From: Allomyces macrogynus ATCC 38327
Lineage: Eukaryota; Blastocladiomycota; Blastocladiomycetes; Blastocladiales; Blastocladiaceae
Length of the DNA stretch: 64,000 nt
Reading direction: 5' to 3'
NCBI GenBank assembly: GCA_000151295.1
Contig: GG745329.1
Coordinates: 2,263,798-2,327,797, forward strand
This document shows, piece by piece, positions 33,488-44,295 of this stretch (the first letter of the stretch is position 1; the number at the start of each line of letters is the position of its first letter). Made by a program: the position numbers and the translations under genes. A model generated the notes under the pieces. The model saw only the letters and a program-made list of their open reading frames with translations. It did no database searches and was not told where the DNA came from.

Positions 33488-34806
33488 TTAATGGTAATTG
33501 CGGTCCTTGAAATGCTTGGGCTCCGTCAACCCGTATGCCTCGGCGAGAGCCTGTGTTGATTCATCATGGCGGTCAGTACAGCATAAACACGTCGTTGGCC
33601 TCCTCTCCCGATCCACAAACTACGAAGACGCACCCTCCACTCGTCCATTGCCAGCGACGGAATCCACTGCACGCGCTGCGCGTCCTCGCTCGACATGACC
33701 TCTTCCTTGGCGACCACGTAAATGGCCAGCTCGCCCGCATGTTCCTCCACCTCGACGGCGACGCGGCGGTCCTTGACGAGAAACGACACGTAGAACAAAC
33801 GAGAGCGGGTTTACGACAAAATGGAATAACGGCACGAATTCCCGGTCGCGCAACACCTCGGACAGAATCTGGTAGACTTGCTTGACGAAATGCGGCTTTT
33901 GCGACGAGTCGGTGGTCGCGGTTTCGCGCAGGTGCTCGGAGATCTAGCCGGTGACCGTGGATCAGCGTGGGCTCGTGGAGCGGCGTGGCGAGGTGGAGAG
34001 GATAAGAGCGATAGATACCTCGCACGCTTCCAGGACGCGCTTCTCGACGACTTCGCGCTGCTGGCGCACGGCCACGTGCCGTCCCTTGACCTTGACGTCC
34101 ATGGGGCCGAGCCTATTCGCATCCCGCACCGTCAGTCGCTCGCATCGTTCCGATTCGAACCACATCACAACGACGTACATGAACTCGACGATCGGCGCGC
34201 GATGAATAAACGCGCCATAGGTCATGCCAACATCCGCGTGCGGGTCGCCGAGTTGCCGTGCTCCGCGACATAGTTGAGCAGCCGGTTCATGAGTTGGCCG
34301 AATCAAAGAGCGCGCGACCGACATTCAGCGTTTGGATTTTCTGTGCACAATTTGCGTCGCGTGCAGCAGGGTCCGCGAGTCGAGCGCCGACTCGCGCGTG
34401 ATGTCGACTAGAGATGGTCGGGCCGGGTCAATTTTCCGAGCGCAAGAGCGACCACCATGGCTCTGGATTCGGCGGCCGATCGTACCATTGGCGTAGATGT
34501 GGTTCAGGTCCTCGATTTTCGGCATGAGCCGCGACACGACGTTGACGTATTCGGCGCGGTTCTCTGGAGACGGTCAATAACACCACGGGAACCACGCCAG
34601 AGGCGTGATCAATCGTGATGATTGAGCACGACCAGTCGGTTGGCGCAACGCCGGAGGAACAAACCGTTCAGGTCCTCTTGCAGTCGGCGGTACTGGAGGC
34701 GGGTTGCGCGGCGCGTCTCAGCCTTGTCTTTCAGCTGCTGCACGCCGTCGATTTCCATGGCTTCATCGACCTCCTGCGTTGCCGGGCGGTGCAGTTGTGC
34801 GGCCAT
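33488..34806 (-). CDS. NSE4: SMC5/6 complex kleisin NSE4 (frame breaks, probably assembly errors)
   Basis: Kleisin bridging SMC5 and SMC6 heads in DNA repair. Exons: 34806-34665, 34563-34486, 34407-34179, 34112-34019, 33943-33634 and 33550-33488. Motifs in order are QYRRLQEDLN, ENRAEYVNVV, the family hallmark ESALDSRTLLHATQI, IHRAPIVEFMY, PLFHFVV, FYVSFLVKD and the end DEWR-ALAEAYGLTEPKHF. Exon 3 changes frame three times (near 34345, 34302 and 34225). Each is repaired by one extra base next to an identical base, so I favour under-called homopolymers. In exon 5 near 33790-33830 the frame changes again, in a different way. There about seven residues expected between NPLS and LFYVSF (family pattern NP.SFGQTVENLFYVSF) are absent, which could be a real small deletion. 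Identification is firm; exact sequence is not. Confidence 0.8.
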
Positions 34807-35362
34807 GGTGGAGTGATCAGTGGTCGGGTGCAGTCGGGTCGAATCTCGGCGAGGGTGGCGAATGAGCTGGGCTGGGCCGGTCAAACAGGTGCGGGCGGGC
34901 GCTCCAAGTGCGACAAGCTGCTGATGCTTGATCAAGAGATGCGGCAACCATTTTGCCGGGGCCGGGTCGACGACGATGCCGTTTGCTTCGCAGAAAAGGA
35001 CGCAAATCGTGAGCTGTGGAGGCACTGGCGGCCATCATGCTCTTCTCTGCCACTGACTCAGACCTCTGCGGTAGAGACTGCACGGGAGTGTGACATGGCT
35101 GGCAGAACCAATGGTCTGTTTGCCTTGCACCGCATTGCACTGCAACATCATTTCCGCCCCTTCCGTGGTGCTGCGTCGACCTGCCCTGCTCTCCACTACC
35201 CCTCGCTCGCTGCTGCCGGTGCACGCTGCAGTCGCCGCGCGAACGTGCCCGAATCTCGCCTGGACCCTCGCCCTGGCCGCGCCGACGACCTGACAGTGCC
35301 CTGACGGACTGCAAGCAAAGCTGCTTCACGCTCGACCTCTGTGTCCGAAAGTGCATCGCACC
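34807..35362. other. Bidirectional promoter region between NSE4 and the DUF1640 gene
   Basis: 556 bp between divergent ATGs. No coding pattern that beats background and no TATA element is seen. Confidence 0.35.
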
Positions 35363-36472
35363 ATGAACCGCGTCTTCTCCACCATTGCTCGTTCCCCGCT
35401 CGCTCGCGCACCGGCGCCAGCTGCGCTGCGCACGCCACCAAGGCGAGCCGCGTCCGTCGCCGCCCTTGGCGCACCATTGCGACCGTTGCTCGCCAGTACC
35501 ACGCCCGCACCCTCTTCCTCGCTTGCACGCGCATCTTCTCCACCCGCTCCCCGATCGCCGGCACCAACCGACGCGACGCGCCCTGCCGCGACCATGCTCG
35601 CCGCAAACGCATCGGAATTCCCGCATCAGCACCAGCTGCTGCGTACGGCCATGCGCACCTACGTTGCCGCTGCCCTAGCGCGGCGCGGTCGCCCAACGTG
35701 TTCGACACGTACCGTATGGTCACCTTTCTCGAGCACCACGGGTTCACACGCGCACAGGCCGTGTGCATCATGCGCGTCATGAACGCGATGCTCGCCGATA
35801 CGATTGCGCAGGCGAACCGGGATATGATTAGCAAGACTGACGCAGAGAATGTGCGTGTCGTGGTGTCCGAGAGCGAGCGCGGGTGTCGCGATGCCGTGTA
35901 ATGTACGACACTGACCCGGCGCGCGCAATTATGCACAGGAAATCTACCTGACCAAGGCCGCGCTCAGCGAACTCGCCACGGAGCTCAAGATGCTGCGACA
36001 AAACGACCACGCGACGCTCAAGTCGGAAATCGAGTCGATTGCGCGCGACTTAGACACGCTGAGCCAGCGGTCGCGCGACGATATTTCCACCATCAAGTCG
36101 GATATTACGATCGACTTGAACAACCGCAAGTCGGAAATGCGCGAGGAGGGGAAAGTGCGCAGCATGAAGATTCAGGAAGTCAACAACAAGCTCACGGTCC
36201 TGTGCTCGGATCTGCGCACCGATATTGAAACGATGAAGTTTCAGTCGACCAAGGACGTGATTATTCGCATCTTTGTCGGGACGGCGATTTTGCTCGTGAT
36301 CTTGAAGGGCCTGAACAGTACCAAGGGCAACGGGGCCGATGGTGGGAAGAACGGCAAGGACGCGGTGGGCAAGGACGCGAAGCGCGCCGGGAACGCGGGG
36401 AACGCGGGCGGTGGGGCCGAGACGGTGATTATCGTTGATGGCGGTAAGACGCAGAAATTCAATTTATTTTAA
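35363..36472 (+). CDS. DUF1640 / MCUR1-CCDC90 family mitochondrial inner-membrane protein
   Basis: Exons 35363-35642, 35679-35850 and 35939-36472, about 328 residues. The N-terminus is a long Arg/Ala/Ser-rich presequence (MNRVFSTIARSPLARAP). The family domain follows: FDTYRMVTFLEHHGFTRAQA, then IMRVMNAMLADTI, and a long coiled coil with LNNRKSEMREEG and KIQEVNNKLTVL. It ends with one membrane segment (IIRIFVGTAILLVILKGL) and a Gly/Lys tail. Yeast FMP32 and animal MCUR1/CCDC90B belong here; roles proposed for the family are in assembly of respiratory complexes and calcium uptake. The first intron is 36 nt (gtacgg...cctag). The frames on its two sides differ by one base, which a GG for G at 35642-35643 would mend. 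Confidence 0.82.
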
Positions 36473-36716
36473 AACGCATTCATTGCGTTGGGATGAGCAA
36501 TAGTCGTTCGAGCTCGGCAACAGTTTGGTTGAGTCGAGTTGGTCATCCACCTCAAAGGCACATGACGATTAGACGGCGCACAGCAACGTCGCGACTTGCT
36601 CGCGCCGACCAGCGTCATCTCACACACGCCAAAGTAGACCACGTCGGCGGGCCATTCCACCGCCGTCTATTCGATCCTCTCCCTCGCACTGCCTGCATCC
36701 AAGTCAGCAACTCGCC

Positions 36717-37539
36717 ATGGCACTGTCCAAGCGTATCATCAAGGTCTGTGCACGCTCAACGGCTCAGCAGCGCGTGCTCGTCGCCATGCCAGCGTCATGC
36801 GAATGGTCGCAAATACACATGCTCCAGCATCGAGAGCATGACCTTGACGCGTTTGATCGCGTCGGGAATCGGGCGACTTGTTCTCGCATGCGGGTGACCG
36901 ACCGGAGCGTCGACCAGTAACTTGATGAACGCTGACGCCACGCCCGAAAAATCGTAACACGCCTCCAGGAAACCGAGCGTCTGCTTGCCGACCCGGCACC
37001 GGGCATCCAGGCCACGCCGCACGAGGACAACCTGCGTTACTTTGATGTGGTCATGTCTGGGCCCTCTCAGTCGCCGTTTGAGGGTATTCATCGCCGCGCT
37101 GATGCCTTGTCGCTTGTCGGTGTACATGGAGCACTCACGCACATCGCGGTCCTTATGATTAGGCGGCTCGTTCAAGCTCGAGCTGTTCCTGCCCGACGAC
37201 TACCCGATGACCGCGCCGAAAGTGCGCTTCCTAACCAAGATCTACCACCCGAACATCGACCGCCTTGGCCGTATCTGCCTCGACATTTTGAAGGGTGCGT
37301 TGTTGCGGAGATTGTGATGCCGGAGCAAACGAGCTGCCTATCTGACCCATTTTCATGACGCAATAGACAAGTGGTCGCCGGCGCTGCAGATCCGCACGGT
37401 GCTGCTCTCGATCCAGGCGTTGCTTTCGGCGCCTAACCCGGACGACCCGCTGGCCAACGACGTTGCGCAGCACTGGAAGGACAACGAAAAGGACGCCATC
37501 AACACGGCCAAGGAGTGGACGACCAAGTACGCGCAGTAG
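36717..37539 (+). CDS. UBC13: Ubiquitin-conjugating enzyme UBC13 (UBE2N type)
   Basis: E2 that, with an Mms2-type partner, builds Lys63-linked ubiquitin chains, for example on PCNA in DNA damage tolerance. Four exons (36717-36743, 36969-37083, 37163-37294, 37367-37539) give 148 residues, the usual length. The start [15 protein letters not shown] is canonical. The HPN motif is in [15 protein letters not shown], and the catalytic Cys is in the same segment. UBC13-specific features include [20 protein letters not shown] and the end [13 protein letters not shown]. There is no insertion near the active site, as expected for UBC13. All essential residues are present. Confidence 0.96.
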
Positions 37540-38037
37540 AGGAGGAGGGCGGAGAGAGAGAGAGAGCCGTTGACGGGGTGCTCGGTTGGGTATTGGATGA
37601 CATCTTGCGATTCGCAGGTGCCGGACAAGACAGCGCTTGATTCTTTTTTGGGCCTTGCTCTTGCGTACATTTTGATTGTGCCAGGGTCGCACCTTGGTCG
37701 CACGTCAGCGAGATGAGGAGCACACAGACGACGGGCAGCACGAAAGTGAACGCGTCTCCCACCACAGAACCATGACCAGCGATCACCGACCTGAACTGTA
37801 CCATAACCGTTGCCGGTCGGCACGCACGGCCTGCAATCCGCTCTGCGCTCCGCTCCTTTCGCTTTCCGGAAGGTGGCATGGCCCACGCTGCGCACGACGA
37901 CCCTCGACCTCGACCCTCATCTCGACTTTGCTCAAGCTTGACCATCCAGCACACAAGATCGCGACCCAAGCGCGCTTCGACGCCACCTTCCACCCGACCC
38001 TCACCAGCAACTTTGCCCTGTTCGCGGCGCACATGCC
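37540..38037. other. Intergenic region between UBC13 and the Axl2-like gene
   Basis: 498 bp with a short GA repeat just after the UBC13 stop (gagagagagagagag at 37551-37565). No coding pattern is seen. The distal part is C-rich, as in a leader. Confidence 0.35.
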
Positions 38038-41000
38038 ATGGCGGCGCGCACGTCCCTGTCAAGCGTGGAAGCGGCCAGGGGTTGGTCATGGCAACGACGG
38101 CAACGGCATTCATGGTGGAGCTGCTGCGCGTTCCTTGCCTTCGTCGCCTTTGCCCTGATCACGCTGCTCGACGGCGTCCTGGTCGCCTACGCTAGACCTG
38201 CGCCGCAGTCTGCAAGTGCCGCGACTGTGACTTTCGCGATCCCGCTGCTCGACCAGCTGCCGCCGCCGCTGCGCGTGAGCCAGCCGTACTTTTTCCAGCT
38301 GCACCCGCAAACGTTCACGTCGTCCACTGGCCGGATCAACGTCACGACGGGCACGCTGCCGTCATGGCTCGTGTTCAACACGAGTTCGTGGCAGCTCGTC
38401 GCCGCGTCGGTGCCAAGCCTGGTGGGCGCGTCGGCGATCACTGTTGATCTCTATGCCACGACATCGACGACGCGGCCAAGGACACCGACCGCGTCGCTCG
38501 TGATCCCGTACACGACCAATACCATTGCACTCGCGAACCCCGTCATCTACCAGTGGTTCCGAGCGGTCGATCTGCCAGCCGGCGCGCGGGTCGTACGCAC
38601 GGCCCTGAACAGCAGTACCACCACCAACGACGCGCTCGTCGTGGCAGTAGATCCACCCACCGACGCCCCAAACCGCGTATTTTGGTTACCCGTACCTGAA
38701 GCGCCATTTACGGCGACGACCGCATCCGGCTCCCCCACCACGATCGTGTCGTACCGCGTCCTCGATGTGGACCGCGGCCGGGTGCCCGACTGGGCAACGT
38801 GGGACGACCAGGCGCGGTCTATCGCCCTGACAATCTCCTCCGACCCGGAGCTCGGCATTTTCCGTCTCGCTCTGGTCCCGTCGGACCTGCCCAACTGGAC
38901 CGGCGGCCCGCGCGACACGTTCACGCTCAAGGTCGGCAATCGTGCGCCAGTTTGGACGGGACCCGCATCCAACGCGACGGCCGCGCCCATCGTCGTGAAT
39001 GTAACGCGCGGGAACGCCGTGAATGTGAACATGGCCGCGTGGGTGCAGGATCCAGACAAGGACGCAGTCGCGTTATCCGTGCGGCCCTCGACGGGCCAAG
39101 TCGCTCCGCCGGATCTGGTGGTGAGGAGCACGACTGTCACGATTCCCAACGTCACACGCAGCGTGCACTTGACCGTGACGGCCGCGGACGTGGTGAATAC
39201 GACGACGCCGGCACCGGTCGAGTTGCTCGTGGCGGTGGACGGGATCCTGCCTCTCGAAGTAGTCCCGAGGTGCGTGCGCGTGCCGCGCGGCATGCCATGC
39301 GTGAGACTCACGACGGCCCCAGGAGTTGCGTGGTCGTGGACGGTTCCAACGGGCCTGTTCGTGCCCGCGGCGGGCACGACGCTCGCCAACTTTACGGTTC
39401 TCAGCACGCCGTCGTGGCTCGCGTGGGACCCAGCCTCGCGCACTCTTAATGGTACCGTACCCAAGGACGACGGCGCGAGTTACGCGCTGCAGGTGCAGGT
39501 GCAGGACTCGCGCGGCGGGATCGCCGTCGTGCCGGTTCTCCTCTCTGCCAAAGCCGACCCGCCGGCCGACACGTCCATGTTCGTCACGACGCTCGCCGCG
39601 CTGCTCACGCTCGGCGGCATGTTTGTGATCCTCGCGGCGCTCGTCTACAAGAAACCATGGAAGAACGTGGCCAAGCTCGCACGGCGCAACACGCGCCGGG
39701 AGGATGCGCGCAAGACCACGACGTCAACCGTCTCAGCGCGACTCGAAGACTCGTTCATGGACGTGGCCGACGACGACTCAGGACCGCCGCCGGTGCGCAC
39801 GGGCCGGGCCGGCGGTGCACGGGACTCGGGGTCCATCCATTCGCTTCTCCCGCCGCGCATGGCCGCGGCACTGATGCGGCACTCGTCGCCCGCGTCGGTC
39901 AACGAGTCACCCCCGCACAAGCCCACGGTCACGTTCCAGCTCCCGACGCCGTCGACCGGTACAGGCGTGGGTGGCGGGACCCAGATCGTGGGCGCGTGGC
40001 GTGCCGGGCCGCTCCTGGCCGTCCCACAGGCTGCGGGCCTCGACCAGAGCTTCCGGTCGCAACACGGGAGCGTGCTCGAGACAAGCGCGACCATGACGTC
40101 GCTCGCGTCCAAGGCCGGCGGTGCGTCGCCCCCGCCACACGACGCGCTCCCCCCGCCGGCCGAGTCGTACTACCCGCCGGTGCGGGCGCTCGAGCGCGCG
40201 CCAAGGTCTCCCGGCCGACCGGCCGTGCCTTGCACCGTTTGATTGGGAGGGCCGCCGCATGTCGACGCTGATGCCGCCGTACATTGCCGATCCGAGTTCC
40301 GACGAGTCCGGGTCGGCCACAAGCACGTACTAGTAGCTTCAATTTATAGTACCTCGGTCGATGGGATCGTCAAGAATGCTCGAGAGCGGGTCGCACCGAA
40401 GACGGTGACCAAAGTCGAGGCAACGTCCGGCGTCGACTTCGCCAGGGGATCCTCGTCGTCGACGACCGAGTACGAGGAGTGCTCGAGCACCGCGCCCAAG
40501 GACACCGAGTCGACGGCCGAATCGACCGCGTCGTCCTCGTCGGTGACCGACCCCATGCGGCTCTACGAGCGCGCCGGGAACTGGGACGCGATGAGAGTCT
40601 CGTCCGGGTCCGGGACCCAGCCGCAGACGCCCGCACTACCGCACGACTTGCAAATCAGTGTTCCGCCCGCCGTCCCCGCGATTCTCGTCACCCCGACCAG
40701 CACCACCAGTACCACCCTTGGCGGTTCGATACGACCGGGCCCGTCACCGACCCTGGCCAAGCCGCCGCCGACCCCTGTGTCCCCGATCCACAACCCCGTC
40801 GTCCGGCGGCTTATCGCCTACCCGTCGATTCCGTTTCAGTACATCCTGACGCTCCCCGCGGGCCTCGACCAGGAACACGTCTACACGGCAATTCACCCGC
40901 CGATGTCGCGCCCACCGAGCGATCTCGGGTCACCGGGACCCGTCATCCATTCGGCGCAGTCGCCGAGGCCGCTCGCGCGGGATGTCGCGCGGATGACGTA

Positions 41001-41277
41001 CCCGCACCGGTTCTATGCGGCGCCCGCGACGGCGCAAAGCGAGGATCCGGCGGCGGCGCCGACGCCTGTGAGCGCGCTGGGCTTGACGTTTTCGAACGCG
41101 ACGCAGCTGCACTTGCCCGTACCGTGGCTCGATATGGACGTAGATGCCGGGCGGCGGTCGGGGGTTCTCCGCGGGACGCCGGCCGCCGCGGATGTGGGCG
41201 AGTGGCAGGTGGACGTCTTTGACCAGGTGCCGAGCCGACCCGTGTGGAAGGCGGTGATCACGGTCAAGTTGATGTGA
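38038..41277 (+). CDS. Axl2/Bud10-like type I membrane protein with dystroglycan-type cadherin-like domains
   Basis: About 1,031 residues if an intron at 40206-40349 (gtctcc...tatag, 144 nt) is spliced out. A basic N-terminus precedes a signal sequence (CCAFLAFVAFALITLLDG). The ectodomain has beta-sandwich repeats of the dystroglycan-type cadherin-like (CADG) kind: GTLPSWLVFNTSSW, VPDWATWDDQARSI, NRAPVWTGP and LNGTVPKDDGASYALQVQVQD. One membrane segment follows (LAALLTLGGMFVILAALVY), then a basic stop (KKPWKNVAKLARR) and a Ser/Pro-rich tail. Near the C-terminus, a segment with LRGTPAAADVGEWQVDVFD looks like one more CADG domain inside the cell. Yeast Axl2 marks bud sites. Without splicing the frame meets a TGA at 40240-40242 and then reopens in the same frame. 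Family assignment rests on architecture. Confidence 0.65.
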
Positions 41278-41586
41278 TGCGCGATGCGACGCGGACGCGA
41301 GCGCTGCCAGGGCGCAGAGAGAGACTGACTAGGACGGTGTGGGGACAACCGAGGATGAAGACTGTCGATCGAACGGAGACTTGGCGCGCTTTTTGTTTTT
41401 GGTTCGTCTTTCTTGGGCGTTGTTTGCTTATCCACATCTCAATCTGCGCGGCGACCGCTTCTAATCCATCATGAATAAACGAACACGCACACCCGTTTCT
41501 TACCAATAAATGATCCCAAACAGAGCTAATTGTCACAAAAGAAAAGGCAAGACTTGGGCCGCGCACGACGGCCGGCACACACCAAT
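41278..41586. other. Convergent intergenic region
   Basis: 309 bp between the stops of the Axl2-like gene and the next minus-strand gene. No coding pattern; one AT-rich stretch around 41460-41530 could serve as 3'-end signals for both genes. Confidence 0.35.
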
Positions 41587-43705
41587 CTACTTGCCGCGCG
41601 ACGACCGGTAAAGCTCGAGCAACCCAGCGACCCAATGCGCGTCCTTGAGCAGCGTCTCGGCCTGCGGCAAGACACTCGCCTCGTCCTCGGCCACCAGCCT
41701 ATACTCGGGCCACGCTTTACTCGCACTCGCCGTCGCCGGATCGTTCCATTTTGCCGACCCGACATCGAGTTGGCGCAAGTAGTGCCGCATGAACCGCGAC
41801 GCCGTCAGTGCGCGCCGAGCTGGTGGGCGCGCACTTGAGCGGGAGTAAGTGCGTCAGGCACAGAAGGCGCAGCATGCATTCGGGCACGAGGACCAGCTGG
41901 ATGTAGGCCGACTCGGACGTGCGCGCGTCGGTAGGGCCTGCGACAAAGACGGTCGCGCGCGCGAGGAGCGGCGGGAGTGTCGGTGGTGCTGGTGGTGTGC
42001 GTGCAGGAGCAGCTTTGCTGACGGACCCGGCCTTGGCTGGACCTTCTTCTTCTTGGACTTGGACTTAGACGTCGTCCCCACCGCCGACGAATCCGCCATG
42101 ACCACACCCCCCCTCGTCTCTACCTCATCCACATCAAACCCATCCAAGTACCGGGCTTTCAGTATCCGCTCCACGAGCGCCGCCTCGTCGGGCGAATACG
42201 GGTTCCCGCCCGTCGCGCGCGCCAACTCGCGGTGCGCGACACGTCCACCCCGGCGCCACGTCGCGTGCCGCCACGACGCGCGTTCCCCCTTGACAATCTC
42301 GTCGAGTGCCGGGACCATCCTCAGCACGCGCCGCTCGAGGACCGGGTTGCGGTACGTCACGTCGACCCGCGGCGAGTCCATAGGCGCGAGGGGGACGCGG
42401 CCGAAATCGCGGTCGCCAAAAACGCGAATTTGCGTGCGCGGGAGGTTGAGTTCCACGAGGCCGCGGTAGAGGTGCACGGTGAGTTCGGTCGCGGATTGCG
42501 TGATGACGCGCGCGGGGACGTAGGCGGCAAAGGTTGGGTCGAGCGCGAGGACCGAGTCGCCGGGGCGGACCGTGTGGTCGGCGGCGGTCGGCCCGTGGTC
42601 GTCGTCGGACGACTCGCCCGAAGTGTCGAGTGCCGTTGGGCGGTCGAGGGTCGCGGGGGGGGGGGGGGGGGGGGACCGAGCGGTCCCGTAGAACCAGCCG
42701 GTGCGGAGGACGACGGGTCGTGCCGCGCGCTTGGTGAACGTGACGACTTTCGGGCTCGGCGACGTGGCGGCGGCCTTGGTGGTGGTGCGCTTGGCCGGGG
42801 TCGACTTGTTGGGCGTTTTCGTTTTCGACGTGGATTTCTTGCACCGCGACTTGGCGGGGCCGTCTTCGACTAGGACCATGGGGAACCGCGTTACTGGACT
42901 CTGCACGAGACGCAAGCGACAAATCTCTAAGCCAAGCAGAAAAACACGTACAGTCTGAGTCGTTGGCAGGATACTCTTCCGACGACGACGACGACTCCGA
43001 GTCGCTCACGTCGATGACAGCCGGCGGCGCGACCTTGGTCTTCTTCTGCGCTGCCGCTCGCGCCGGCTGGCGGCCAGGCGACGTGATCGACGTGGTCTGC
43101 GAGCTGCTGGGCCCGTCGCTCCGCGATGCGTCGAGCAAGGACTTGGCCTTGCGTTTCTTGGCCGGTCTTGACGTCGCTGGCGCCATCGCTGCGCTAGGCA
43201 CGGTGCCGCCGTCGTCGAGATCGCTGAGGTCGGTCAAGTCCGAGCCCGAATCTGAAATGAGGACACGAGTGCCACTCAGTCGCCACCCGATCGTTGCAGT
43301 TTTCGATTCGCTTCACGAACATAGAGAGACATGGAAGCCCATTTGTTCCAAATGTGCACCGTTGTTCTCCAATCGGTTCCGAAACTCGTACAGTTTGTGG
43401 ACCATGGTGGCGTCCGCACACGTCGCCAAAAACTGGTTGAGCGAGACGTTTCTCGAGCTGTACTGGCTCGTGCCGGGCACTGCAGCAAACGGCTTCTTGC
43501 CGCCCTCATCGAATTGGATCTTCTGGAGCTCATCCGTCGCATGCACCGGCGTAACATCGACGCCCGCAGCGTCGGCCGCGGCCACAGTGCCGAGCAGCCA
43601 AGTCTTGAACGCGGGATCATAGGAAAACACGGCTTGACCTGCCGCGAGCGTGCCAACGGCTGCGCTCGGTGCTGGTGCGGCGGGAGGGGCAGGACGGCTC
43701 GCCGA

Positions 43706-43756
<51 letters not shown>

Positions 43757-43909
43757 GGCCAGCTTGTCGGCCTTGGGCGTGGGCACCACGGAAAACGCAT
43801 GACCCCGGAGAGTGGTTTTGCCGTCCCGGCCCCGGCCTGCGACTAAACCACGTTTTCGGGTAGAATAATTTCGGGTGGATGCCAGCGTCGTGGACGGCGG
43901 CGAGCTCAT
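41587..43909 (-). CDS. Large low-complexity protein with homopolymeric tracts, unknown function (frame breaks)
   Basis: Read on the minus strand from the ATG at 43909 (MSSPPSTTLASTRN). A poly-Ala tract is encoded by fifteen CTG units. A folded-looking segment follows (QAVFSYDPAFKTWLLGTVAA through LNQFLATCADATMVHKLYEF), then an intron of about 70 nt near 43320-43250. Next is an acidic, lysine-rich nuclear-type region (RPAKKRKAK, SDSESSSSSEE), then a second exon set from about 42906. This carries a poly-Pro tract made by twenty G on the plus strand, and a Tudor-like barrel pattern (VLALDPTFAAYVPARVI, LTVHLYRGLVELNLPRTQIRVF). The C-terminal part (SAYIQLVLVPECMLRLL, RFMRHYLRQLDVGSAKW) is spread over three frames between about 42040 and 41800, each one base on from the last. 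The junction near 42955/42906 is also unresolved. A chromatin or telomere role is only a guess. Confidence 0.5.
42655..42674 (+). repeat. Mononucleotide tract, 20 G, inside coding sequence
   Basis: Twenty consecutive G on the plus strand, read as proline codons on the minus strand. The true length is doubtful with any sequencing chemistry, and a change of one base would shift the frame of the gene. Confidence 0.9.
43708..43752 (+). repeat. (CTG)15 trinucleotide repeat coding poly-alanine
   Basis: Fifteen perfect CTG units followed by ttg. On the minus strand the unit is CAG; the coding frame used (GCA) gives alanine, while the other two frames would give Gln or Ser. Confidence 0.9.
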
Positions 43910-44295
43910 GGTGGCGGCAGCAGCAGCTCGAGCCGAGAGCAGGACCGAACTTGGGGGCTGGTCCAGTCGGCGGTCGTGGTCGAAATCGTTGGCTCAGTGC
44001 TGCTGCCTGGATCGGATGCGTGGTGTTGCTGGCTGGTGCGAGCTTGCTGGCGGGCTGGGGCCGCTGGTGGCCGATCAAGGTCAATGCGAGACTGTGAGTC
44101 GATCCCTTGTTGGCCAGCCTGTCTTTCCCTTGTGCTGCCTCCATCTTGGCTCTTTCATACCTTGGCGGCTCGCCGTGTCAAAATCGATGGGCCGCTCCAG
44201 AGCAAAAAAATACGTCGAACTGACATGTCCGCCAAAGCACCAGCACAAGGCACGCGGTCCACGACGCCGCGAGCGGCCATGTGCACCACCCGTGC
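43910..44295. other. Intergenic region between two minus-strand genes
   Basis: 386 bp holding the 3' end of GCNA and the promoter of the downstream low-complexity gene. No coding pattern or TATA element is seen. Confidence 0.3.

Noticed and set aside
34130..34170. A TTCGAA-containing stretch resembling a tRNA B box
   Set aside because: It lies in an NSE4 intron and no cloverleaf forms around it.
33488..34806. NSE4 as a pseudogene
   Set aside because: The third-base pattern and motifs are well kept between breaks and most breaks fit one missing homopolymer base. The one larger gap is reported separately.
40121..40333. A separate small gene ending DESGSATSTY
   Set aside because: It has no start of its own and lies inside the interval that splices out of the Axl2-like gene. 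It may be only an alternative tail.
41587..41840. RTC4-type domain at the C-terminus of the low-complexity gene
   Set aside because: IQLVLVPE resembles it, but the following segment does not align without assuming several frame corrections, so I left the function open.
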